Part shown: one piece after another, positions 9,289 through 16,249 of the stretch | How positions within the stretch are numbered: position 1 is the first letter of the stretch | How the letters are laid out: the number at the start of each line of letters is the position of its first letter | DNA from: Acinetobacter calcoaceticus | GTDB lineage: Bacteria; Pseudomonadota; Gammaproteobacteria; Pseudomonadales; Moraxellaceae | Reading direction: 5' to 3' | NCBI RefSeq assembly: GCF_900520355.1 | Contig: NZ_LS999521.1 | Span: 372,001-436,000 of the forward strand | DNA: 64,000 nucleotides | Made by a program: the position numbers and the translations under genes | Notes under the pieces: generated by a model | Databases searched by the model: none | The model's input: only the letters and a program-made list of their open reading frames with translations | What the model was told of the DNA's origin: nothing

Positions 9289-9670
9289 TACGGCTCCGCT
9301 ACAAAGGCCAAATTTGGTGGCGCTATCATAACATAATGGTCGGTACTATAGATATTTCGTTTGCGCCGTGATCTTATGGCAATTTTATCTATATCTAATC
9401 ACTTCTATTTATGGCTTGTTGACAGTCTAAAAATGTACTTGTCATTTTAACTTAAAAAATATTGATACTTTGAAGGTTCATAAAAAGTCATTTATGAACG
9501 TTAAACATGTTTTGTAGTGACAGTATCTCTATTCTGAACTTTATCGCTTGTGCTGTTGCATGTAGAATATAGTTGTTCCCAGAACATTATGGCTCTTATT
9601 CGGGTTTAAACCGTAAGAAATAGGGCGCCATAGTCCCACCACAGTTTACTTCTTGCTAGGTCTGCAAACG
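9289..9670. promoter_or_regulatory. Divergent intergenic region serA / D-2-hydroxyglutarate dehydrogenase-type gene
   Basis: 382 bases without a supported gene. It must carry the promoters of both divergent genes. A consensus TTGACA is present at 9419-9424, but I see no convincing -10 at the right distance, so no exact promoter is called. No riboswitch or hairpin of note was seen. Confidence 0.5.
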
Positions 9671-11080
9671 ATGAATGCTCCAGTCGCTTTAACACCTGAG
9701 TTACTTACCCAATTAACAGCAATCGTCGGTGAAAACCGCATTAAAACCGATGCTGATAGTCTCGAAAACTGGGGTAAAGATCATACTAAGCATTTTAATC
9801 CGAACCCATCGGTCATCGTTTTTCCATCGACTACTGAGCAAGTTCAAGCTGTTGTGAAGCTTGCAAACCAATTTAATATCGCAATTACGCCTTCAGGCGG
9901 TCGTACTGGTCTCTCTGCTGGTGCTGTTGCAGCCAATGGTGAAATTGTCATTAGCATGGACAAAATGAACCAGATTCTTGAGTTCTTCCCGGCCGACCGT
10001 ATGGTTCGAGTACAAGCTGGTGTTGTGACTGAACAATTGCAAAATTATGCTGAAGAGCAGGGTATGTATTATCCAGTTGACTTCGCGTCAGCGGGTTCTA
10101 GCCAGATTGGCGGTAATATTGGAACCAATGCTGGTGGTATCAAAGTCATTAAATACGGCATGACACGTAACTGGGTGCTTGGTTTAACCGTTGTCACTGG
10201 TAAAGGTGACATCCTACGTTTAAACAAAGGTATGGTTAAAAATGCAACGGGTTATGCATTACAGCATTTGTTTATTGGTGGCGAAGGTACATTAGGTTTA
10301 GTGACTGAAGCTGAAATTAAACTTGAGCGTCAACCGCAAAACTTACAAGTTTTAGTTTTAGGTGTTCCTGATTTTGATGCAGTAATGCCTGTATTACATG
10401 CTTTCCAAAAAGATATCGACTTAACTGCATTTGAGTTCTTTGGTGAACTTGCGATGCAAAAAGTTTTAAATAATGGTCATGTACAACGCCCATTTGAAAC
10501 TGAATGTCCGTTCTATGTATTGCTTGAGTTTGAAGCGCCATATGAGCCGATTATCGATAAAGCAATGGAAATTTTCGAGCATTGCATGGAGCAGGGTTGG
10601 GTACTTGATGGCGTAATGAGTCAGAGCCTAGACCAAGTAGAAAGCTTGTGGCGTTTACGCGAAGATATTTCAGAATCAATTGCGCCGTTCACTCCATATA
10701 AAAACGATATTTCAGTATTAATTACTCACGTACCTGCATTTATTCGTGAGATTGATGCAATTGTTCAAGAGAATTATCCAGACTTTGAAATTTGCTGGTT
10801 CGGTCATATTGGTGACGGTAACTTACACTTAAATATTTTAAAACCTGAAAATCTGACTAAAGATGAGTTCTTTGCGAAGTGTCAGATCGTCAATAAATAT
10901 GTGTTTGATACCGTGAAAAAATATGATGGTTCAATCTCTGCTGAGCATGGCGTAGGCATGACGAAAAAACCATATTTGGAATATTCACGTTCGCCTGAAG
11001 AAATTGAATATATGAAAGCGTTGAAGTTGACGTTTGACCCGAACGGGATTATGAACCCGGGTAAATTATTTGATCTTTAA
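9671..11080 (+). CDS. FAD-linked D-2-hydroxyglutarate dehydrogenase-type oxidoreductase
   Basis: A 469-residue GlcD/D2HGDH-family flavoprotein that oxidises D-2-hydroxy acids. The N-terminal FAD-binding PCMH domain shows PSVIVFPSTTEQVQAVV near residue 40, TPSGGRTGLSAGAV near 76 and GGNIGTNAGGIKVIKYG near 152. The C-terminal FAD-oxidase domain has FGHIGDGNLHLNI near 377 and SAEHGVGMTKKPYLEYSR near 425, as in D-2-hydroxyglutarate and D-lactate dehydrogenases. An upstream TTG start is possible, but the ATG at 9671 fits the family. Divergent pairing with serA favours D-2-hydroxyglutarate as substrate; D-lactate or glycolate cannot be excluded. Its last 19 bases recur at 12007-12025. Confidence 0.88.
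   Translation: MNAPVALTPELLTQLTAIVGENRIKTDADSLENWGKDHTKHFNPNPSVIVFPSTTEQVQAVVKLANQFNIAITPSGGRTGLSAGAVAANGEIVISMDKMNQILEFFPADRMVRVQAGVVTEQLQNYAEEQGMYYPVDFASAGSSQIGGNIGTNAGGIKVIKYGMTRNWVLGLTVVTGKGDILRLNKGMVKNATGYALQHLFIGGEGTLGLVTEAEIKLERQPQNLQVLVLGVPDFDAVMPVLHAFQKDIDLTAFEFFGELAMQKVLNNGHVQRPFETECPFYVLLEFEAPYEPIIDKAMEIFEHCMEQGWVLDGVMSQSLDQVESLWRLREDISESIAPFTPYKNDISVLITHVPAFIREIDAIVQENYPDFEICWFGHIGDGNLHLNILKPENLTKDEFFAKCQIVNKYVFDTVKKYDGSISAEHGVGMTKKPYLEYSRSPEEIEYMKALKLTFDPNGIMNPGKLFDL
11061..11080 (+). repeat. 19-bp direct repeat, copy 1 (dehydrogenase 3' end)
   Basis: TAAATTATTTGATCTTTAA at 11062-11080 encodes the final KLFDL and stop of the upstream dehydrogenase. The identical 19 bases occur at 12007-12025, on the other side of the DUF3592 gene. 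Confidence 0.85.
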
Positions 11081-11108
11081 TGCTTGATGAGATAAAAGAA
11101 TTTCTATT

Positions 11109-11137
11109 AAAAGCGTATCGAAAGATGCGCTTTTTTT
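11109..11137 (+). terminator. Terminator between dehydrogenase and DUF3592 genes
   Basis: AAAAGCGTATC, loop GAAA, GATGCGCTTTTTTT: a stem with one G-T pair and a T-run, placed between the two convergent genes. Confidence 0.85.
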
Positions 11138-11143
11138 AATCTA

Positions 11144-11932
11144 TCATTTTTTATAAGCTTTCCAACCCGTCAAAATATGATAAATCAGCGGTAAAAGACA
11201 AAGAGCAAAGAAGCTACAAAGTCCAATGGCCCATACAGGCAAATTACGCGGATTACCTAAAAAGAAATAGGCAAAAATAGAATAAGACAACATTGCAAAC
11301 ATCGCCGTTGTGCCTAACGGAAGCGTTACTCTAAAAATTAAAATGCTAGCAAATGTTTTGTAGGGTTCCATGTTCCGATTGAGGCTATAGGCAATAATCA
11401 TGAGCAATGCATAACCTAAAATAAACAGCATAAATAACGCGGCTGTAAACAGTAGAATAGTGCGCCAACTCTTTTCTTGCGCGGTGTGATCACCATTTTC
11501 ATAAACAACAGTAATATGTTCTCCAACTACCGGCATATCACCAGAGCGGACCGAATTATCTAAAGTTAGTGTTTTGTTTTGATTGTCTTTAAATTGAACC
11601 TGAGCAGTGTGCATGAGGGTTTTAGTTTTATATTTACGCCCATTGGAATCGGTACGTTCAGTATCGACCCATTCAGAGGTATAGTTCACTACAGTTGCAT
11701 CGTAACTTGGCTTGGTTGCTAAACCATATACTGCTTGTGAAACCCAATACGTAAAAGGGAAAAATAAAGCGCTAATACTAAAAACAACTGCGAATAAATA
11801 TGCGAATTCAAATTTACTACTTTTACGATTTTTAGCTAAACGCTTGACCCAAAACTTGGTAAGCACAAATGACCAAACCATTAAGATTGCAACGACTATC
11901 AAGAAAACTTGCCCTGCATAAGTCAGTTGCAT
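11144..11932 (-). CDS. DUF3592 family membrane protein
   Basis: A 262-residue protein with two N-terminal membrane helices (about residues 5-23 and 43-66), a non-cytoplasmic beta-rich region of about 80 residues containing YDATVVNYTSEWVD and VGEHITVVYENGDH, and three C-terminal helices. This layout and the TAQVQF...VGEHITVVY pattern match DUF3592. No biochemical function is established that I know of. The gene stands alone, convergent to the dehydrogenase, and lies within a segment bounded by a 19-bp direct repeat, which suggests it entered as a unit. Confidence 0.75.
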   Translation of the reverse strand: MQLTYAGQVFLIVVAILMVWSFVLTKFWVKRLAKNRKSSKFEFAYLFAVVFSISALFFPFTYWVSQAVYGLATKPSYDATVVNYTSEWVDTERTDSNGRKYKTKTLMHTAQVQFKDNQNKTLTLDNSVRSGDMPVVGEHITVVYENGDHTAQEKSWRTILLFTAALFMLFILGYALLMIIAYSLNRNMEPYKTFASILIFRVTLPLGTTAMFAMLSYSIFAYFFLGNPRNLPVWAIGLCSFFALCLLPLIYHILTGWKAYKK

Positions 11933-12006
11933 GGATGATCCTATTTGTTAGAGGGAATAGAAATTAATTTTATCAAATCATGATCATTAAGGTCGGTTGA
12001 ATAGGA

Positions 12007-12025
12007 TAAATTATTTGATCTTTAA
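12007..12025 (+). repeat. 19-bp direct repeat, copy 2
   Basis: Exact copy of 11062-11080 in non-coding sequence. The 945 bases from 11081 to 12025 hold one gene, DUF3592. The bases on either side of the 19 do not match, so the repeat is sharp. Confidence 0.85.
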
Positions 12026-12120
12026 GTGATTAGTCATCTTTAGAACTACATAGTTTCTACAGAGTAACCGATCAAGGCATAGCATCATAAAGCTATGGCT
12101 TTTGTTTTTTGGTGATAAAA

Positions 12121-12489
12121 ATGCAACGTTTATTTTTAATTTCAGCTCTCTGTGCTGGACTTTTCACTGGGTGTGCGACAACCAGTAAATTAATACCTTT
12201 TGTGGGTTCAGAAACCCCAATGCAACAAGTACTTAAAGCTCAACCTGAGATTGCAAAAGAGCACAATAATACTTCAGTTCAGCAAGTGTTTAACCGTGTG
12301 GAATCACCCACTGTTTCTCGTATTACTGTCATTCAAACAGGTTTAATGGACGATTCTGTTTCTGCAATCCGAACAGAGTATGCATTTAAATTGGTTGATG
12401 AAAAGTGGCAATTGCAAAATAAGCAAAAAAGCTATCAATGCGCTAGAGGCAAAGGCTCTAGAGGTTTCCAGACACAGCTTTGTTCTTAA
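12121..12489 (+). CDS. Small lipoprotein, paralogue of the gene at 13690
   Basis: A 122-residue predicted lipoprotein: basic start MQR, hydrophobic core, lipobox LFTGC with Cys18. The mature part ends TEYAFKLVDEKWQLQ, NKQKSYQCARG and FQTQLC. The same C-terminal pattern (TEY, W, NK-QSYQC, FQ, C) recurs in the lipoprotein at 13690-14055, so the two are paralogues. The two C-terminal Cys residues could form a disulfide. Upstream GTG (12112) and TTG (12109) are in frame, but ATG 12121 gives a normal signal peptide. Function unknown; probably envelope located. Confidence 0.75.
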   Translation: MQRLFLISALCAGLFTGCATTSKLIPFVGSETPMQQVLKAQPEIAKEHNNTSVQQVFNRVESPTVSRITVIQTGLMDDSVSAIRTEYAFKLVDEKWQLQNKQKSYQCARGKGSRGFQTQLCS

Positions 12490-12493
12490 AAAT

Positions 12494-12523
12494 AAAAAAG
12501 ACGATAAATATATCGTCTTTTTT
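12494..12523. terminator. Bidirectional terminator
   Basis: AAAAAAGACGATA, loop AATA, TATCGTCTTTTTT: perfect 13-bp stem between two convergent genes, with A- and T-runs serving both strands. Confidence 0.9.
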
Positions 12524-12534
12524 TATGGGCTAAA

Positions 12535-13449
12535 TTATACGCCACTTTCTAAAATTTTAATTTTCACATCATCTACATCATCTTTAACTGCTGCATGATG
12601 TGCTTGCATATGAGGTGTAGCCAAATGTGCTTCAAGATGGGCAACGCTTGCCCATTTTTCTAACATCACAATTGTATCAGGCTCTTTAGTTTGGAAACTT
12701 GCATTTGATATATGATCAATCAAAGGCTCGTAGCCATGGCAACCATCTTCTGCTAAAACAGTTGGAATGATTTTTTGAAATGCATCCAATACATTTTGGC
12801 GATGTTGTCCACCCGATTTTGTATGAATTTCCGCAATAATAGTAAGCATGGATTTTTCCTTATTAGGCTGCTGCAAATACAAATTTAAGTGGGTTTTATA
12901 TTCTTCAATATAACTATTAACGTCAGGCATTTTAATCACGTCATTGACAATAAAAGTAGGAAGTGTGCTCATTCCTAAAAACTGATTCGCTTTATGAAAG
13001 GGTAAATAAACACCATCAACACCCACGCCATGAAAAAATTGGTCTGCATCATCAAATGCTTCCATCGGGGCATTCCAAGTCAATGAAAGCATATATTTTT
13101 TGTCATGAATTAAACCACCTGAACCATATTTTTTTGATGTATCAGAACGGCTACGACCATCGTTTGCATAGAGTGAGCCATGACCAACGGTAAATACATC
13201 ATCAATATATTTTTTTACAGTCCAAGGAGCGCCCATCCACCAGCCCGGCATTTGATAGATCACGACATCAGCCCATAAGAACTTTTCGACTTCACTTTCT
13301 GCATCATAATTGCTATCTGCACGAGTGACTTGAACTTCATGTCCGAGTTCGATGAGGTGTGAGGTTGCTAGTGTGGTTAATGTGTCATTTAATTCGCCAT
13401 TTGAATGTGCAAATTGCTTGGCACCATTAATCACTAAAATCTTACTCAT
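12535..13449 (-). CDS. MdaB-YgiN fusion: NAD(P)H quinone reductase plus quinol monooxygenase domain
   Basis: A 304-residue protein. Residues 1-195 closely follow E. coli MdaB, an NADPH quinone reductase with flavodoxin fold: ILVINGAKQFAHSNGELNDT at the start, ADVVIYQMPGWWMGAPWTVK near 70 and GVGVDGVYLPFHKANQFLGM near 145. Residues 201-304 follow E. coli YgiN, a quinol monooxygenase of the ABM fold: MLTIIAEIHT, ILAEDGCHGYEPLID-like segment and HLEAHLATPHMQAHH. In E. coli these are separate adjacent genes. The start at 13449 (MSKILVING) is chosen over an upstream non-family extension. At the joint, AAGGA (12861-12857) lies seven bases before an in-frame ATG (12849), so YgiN may also be made separately. 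Confidence 0.9.
   Translation of the reverse strand: MSKILVINGAKQFAHSNGELNDTLTTLATSHLIELGHEVQVTRADSNYDAESEVEKFLWADVVIYQMPGWWMGAPWTVKKYIDDVFTVGHGSLYANDGRSRSDTSKKYGSGGLIHDKKYMLSLTWNAPMEAFDDADQFFHGVGVDGVYLPFHKANQFLGMSTLPTFIVNDVIKMPDVNSYIEEYKTHLNLYLQQPNKEKSMLTIIAEIHTKSGGQHRQNVLDAFQKIIPTVLAEDGCHGYEPLIDHISNASFQTKEPDTIVMLEKWASVAHLEAHLATPHMQAHHAAVKDDVDDVKIKILESGV
12847..12865 (-). promoter_or_regulatory. Internal ribosome binding site and start within the MdaB-YgiN fusion
   Basis: Reading the minus strand: TAATAAGGAAAAATCCATG. AAGGA is seven bases from ATG, which starts the YgiN-like domain exactly. TAATAA is in the -1 frame relative to the fused reading frame, as if two separate genes had been joined by a small indel or a frameshift. 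Confidence 0.6.
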
Positions 13450-13689
13450 GGGAGTTACTCTAATTAAATTCTTCAATACGCAGCGTACTTTACGGAATTT
13501 ACTCTTATAGAAAAATGCATGAATTGGAAAAATATTGTTGATTAAAAATCAATAATTAAATATAAATTTTAGTTGTTAAATAAACTTAATTGAATAATAT
13601 CAAGAGATTTAATCTTACTTACAAAGTGCTACGGAAAAAACTGTTTGTGAGCTTTAGCATTAAGTTTGAGTAGAGCGAAGAGATTACCT

Positions 13690-14055
13690 ATGAGAAAAAT
13701 CAGTTTATTGGTTATTTTTAGTCTAACCATGCTAACAGCTTGTGCTCCAGCCAAGAATTCTTCTGCTCAACTTGCTGATAGCCCGATACAAGCTGTATTA
13801 CTCGACCAACCCGATCTTCTAAATGATGCAAGTAATTTGGATATTTCACAGCAAATGAATGCTGCCGATGATCCCTCGAATGCACAAGTTATCATCTTAC
13901 AAACAGAACCTAGTCCAGATGCGGTGTCGAAAACACGGACTGAATATTTATTAAAAAGAGATCAGCAAGTCTGGAAAATTGTGAATAAAAAGCAAAGTTA
14001 TCAATGTACGAAAGGACAGGAAACCCCAGATTTTCAAGTTAATCCTTGTCCTTAA
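13690..14055 (+). CDS. Small lipoprotein, paralogue of the gene at 12121
   Basis: A 121-residue predicted lipoprotein with signal peptide MRKISLLVIFSLTML and lipobox LTAC. Its C-terminal half (TRTEYLLKRDQQVWKIVNK, QSYQC, FQVNPC) aligns with the protein at 12121-12489; the N-terminal half has diverged. The open frame runs back to 13666, but the ATG at 13690 begins a proper signal peptide. No known domain recognised; the conserved Cys pair near the end may be structural. The MdaB-YgiN gene lies between the paralogues on the other strand. Confidence 0.75.
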   Translation: MRKISLLVIFSLTMLTACAPAKNSSAQLADSPIQAVLLDQPDLLNDASNLDISQQMNAADDPSNAQVIILQTEPSPDAVSKTRTEYLLKRDQQVWKIVNKKQSYQCTKGQETPDFQVNPCP

Positions 14056-14418
14056 TGATTAATTTTTATTATAGATGTGGATAACTTTAAGGTTATTCAC
14101 AATAAAAAAGTATGGCTGTCGGTAAAAGAATAACGTTTAAACTTCTTATAATTGTCTGATTGCTGAGCAATTCAAAAAATGCTATTGTTGCGCTCGGTAA
14201 TTATGCCAACTGGTAAAAATTATCAAATCTCACGCCATATAATTTTTCTATTCTTAGACACCCTGTGAATACGGTGTTTCACATTCTAAACATGCACTCT
14301 CACGGCATATAAAAAACTTATTTAAAGATTGATTGACCGTACTGTCATCATCATGACTACATCCTATTTTATATGTAGTTGTAGAGACATATGGCCGCTA
14401 TTTTGAAGTGTACAACTC
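14056..14418. other. 363-bp intergenic region upstream of craA
   Basis: No gene supported. It contains two inverted DnaA-box-like 9-mers (TGTGGATAA at 14076-14084 and TTATTCACA at 14093-14101), and a short inverted repeat ACTACAT/ATGTAGT (14356-14379) about 40 bases before craA. No clear terminator for the upstream lipoprotein was seen, since the hairpin formed by the DnaA-like boxes is followed by A bases, not T. Confidence 0.5.
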
Positions 14419-15648
14419 ATGAAAAATATTCAAACGACAACGTTGAACCGTACAACGTTGATGTTTCCTTTGGCCTTAGTGCTATTTGAATTTGCGGTTT
14501 ATATTGGTAATGACCTGATTCAGCCAGCGATGTTGGCAATTACTGAAGATTTTGGTGTAAGTGCAACTTGGGCGCCGTCTTCCATGTCATTTTATTTATT
14601 AGGTGGCGCCACGGTTGCATGGTTACTTGGGCCTTTGTCAGATCGTCTCGGGCGTAAAAAAGTCTTGTTGGCAGGAGTTTTATTCTTTGCTTTATGCTGC
14701 TTTTTAATTTTACTAACGCGACAAATAGAACAATTTCTGGCATTAAGGTTTTTGCAAGGAATAGGCTTAACCGTAATCTCAGCCGTTGGTTATGCTGCCA
14801 TTCAAGAAAACTTTGCTGAACGTGATGCAATTAAAGTCATGGCACTCATGGCAAATATTTCATTGCTTGCACCTTTGTTGGGCCCCGTACTCGGCGCTTT
14901 CTTAATTGATTATGTGTCTTGGCATTGGGGCTTTGTCGCTATCGCTGTATTGGCATTACTCAGTTGGATCGGTTTGAAAAAACAAATGCCAAATCAGCAG
15001 GTCAGTGTTACCAAGCAACCTTTTAGTTATCTTTTTGATGATTTTAAAAAAGTGTTTAGTAACAGCCGCTTTTTAGGTTTAAGCCTTGCTTTACCTTTGG
15101 TTGGTATGCCTTTAATGCTGTGGATTGCTTTATCTCCAATTATATTGGTAGATGAATTGAAGCTAACGAGTGTGCAATATGGTTTAGCTCAATTCCCGGT
15201 ATTTCTAGGCTTAATTGTCGGGAATATTGTCTTAATTAAAATTATTGACCGTTTAGCTTTGGGCAAAACCATCCTGATTGGTTTGCCTATTATGCTGATT
15301 GGTACTCTGATTTTGATCTTAGGCGTGATATGGCAAACCTATTTAATTCCTTGTTTGCTTACGGGCATGACACTCATCTGTTTTGGTGAGGGAATTAGCT
15401 TTTCAGTTTTATATCGCTTTGCTCTGATGTCATCTGAAGTATCAAAAGGAACCGTTGCGGCAGCCGTTTCGATGCTACTTATGATGAGCTTCTTTGCCAT
15501 GATTGAGCTAGTACGTTATCTCTATACGCAATTTCATTTATTAGCTTTTGCTTTATCTGCATTTACATTTATTGCGCTCTGGTTTACCCAGCCACGTAAT
15601 GCTTTAAAACAGGAAATGCAAGAAAGAAAGCTGCAAGGGAATGATTAA
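14419..15648 (+). CDS. craA: CraA, MdfA-type MFS chloramphenicol efflux pump
   Basis: A 409-residue major facilitator antiporter with 12 predicted helices. It matches my memory of CraA, the intrinsic chloramphenicol efflux pump of A. baumannii, over its whole length. Helix 1 carries Glu24 and Asp32 (FEFAVYIGNDLIQPAM), at the same spacing as the proton and substrate acids Glu26 and Asp34 of MdfA. The MFS signature GPLSDRLGRKKVLL follows helix 2, and motif C (ANISLLAPLLGPVLGAFL) lies in helix 5. An in-frame stop just upstream fixes the start near 14419. No transposon, integron or regulator gene is adjacent, so this is a native core gene rather than acquired resistance. Confidence 0.93.
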   Translation: MKNIQTTTLNRTTLMFPLALVLFEFAVYIGNDLIQPAMLAITEDFGVSATWAPSSMSFYLLGGATVAWLLGPLSDRLGRKKVLLAGVLFFALCCFLILLTRQIEQFLALRFLQGIGLTVISAVGYAAIQENFAERDAIKVMALMANISLLAPLLGPVLGAFLIDYVSWHWGFVAIAVLALLSWIGLKKQMPNQQVSVTKQPFSYLFDDFKKVFSNSRFLGLSLALPLVGMPLMLWIALSPIILVDELKLTSVQYGLAQFPVFLGLIVGNIVLIKIIDRLALGKTILIGLPIMLIGTLILILGVIWQTYLIPCLLTGMTLICFGEGISFSVLYRFALMSSEVSKGTVAAAVSMLLMMSFFAMIELVRYLYTQFHLLAFALSAFTFIALWFTQPRNALKQEMQERKLQGND

Positions 15649-15651
15649 TTT

Positions 15652-15683
15652 AAAAATACCGGAATTTATATTCCGGTATTTTT
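15652..15683. terminator. Bidirectional terminator after craA
   Basis: AAAAATACCGGAAT, four-base loop, ATTCCGGTATTTTT: perfect 14-bp stem between convergent craA and the gene at 15688. Confidence 0.92.
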
Positions 15684-15687
15684 TTAA

Positions 15688-16224
15688 CTATTCTTTTAAC
15701 ATTTTTTCCATTTCTTCACGGTCTGTTTCATAGGTACAACCTAATAATGTCATCGGACTTTTTCCGGTCATTTCTGATAAGTTGAGATTATGATAAACAG
15801 TAAAAGAATCTGCTGTTGCAGGCTCTGTCTTGACGGTGCGAACACCTCTAAAAAAAGGTAATGTTTTAAAGTCCGGATGTTGAGGTATATCAAATTTTTT
15901 CGAAAGTTGATTAACATTTGCATTTCGGAAAACGGCTACTATGCCTTGACCAGCCAAAGCAATTTCATGAGTTTTAATACCAAATAATTGAATGGGCTGA
16001 GCTGCTTTATATAAATAGATGAAAGGCTGTTCTGGATCATCAACTTTTTTAAAACCAAGCGCTGATAAATTTTCATCATATTCAGAAGCAAAATTGGTAT
16101 AAGTTTCTTGATCTGATTGACATTCTATAATCTTTTTTAAATCATTTATTTCAAATGCATATGATGTGCTACTCAGCAATAAAAAAGTGGCACAAAGAAA
16201 TTTATATATCTTTGGAAAGTACAT
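15688..16224 (-). CDS. Secreted protein of unknown function
   Basis: A 178-residue protein with a signal peptide (MYFPKIYKFLCATFLLLSSTSYA, cleavage near residue 23). The mature part contains two Cys residues (IIECQSDQ near 35 and LLGCTYETD near 168) that could pair, and ends Glu-rich. No family recognised. The ATG at 16224 follows GAGGA on the minus strand, so the longer TTG-started frame is rejected. It lies 25 bases after the YccS-type gene, probably in one transcript with it. Confidence 0.7.
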   Translation of the reverse strand: MYFPKIYKFLCATFLLLSSTSYAFEINDLKKIIECQSDQETYTNFASEYDENLSALGFKKVDDPEQPFIYLYKAAQPIQLFGIKTHEIALAGQGIVAVFRNANVNQLSKKFDIPQHPDFKTLPFFRGVRTVKTEPATADSFTVYHNLNLSEMTGKSPMTLLGCTYETDREEMEKMLKE

Positions 16225-16249
16225 TTTTATCCTCAATAAAGTGTTATAG

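Noticed and set aside
14076..14101. Replication origin at the DnaA-box-like pair
   Set aside because: Only two boxes, no dnaA, dnaN, gidA or AT-rich unwinding region with further boxes nearby. Kept only as a weak regulatory finding.
14356..14379. Inverted repeat ACTACAT/ATGTAGT before craA as an operator
   Set aside because: Arms of seven bases with a ten-base spacer are expected by chance in AT-rich sequence, and no regulator gene is adjacent.
14419..15648. Acquired resistance island around craA
   Set aside because: No transposase, integrase, flanking repeats or base-composition shift; neighbours look native.
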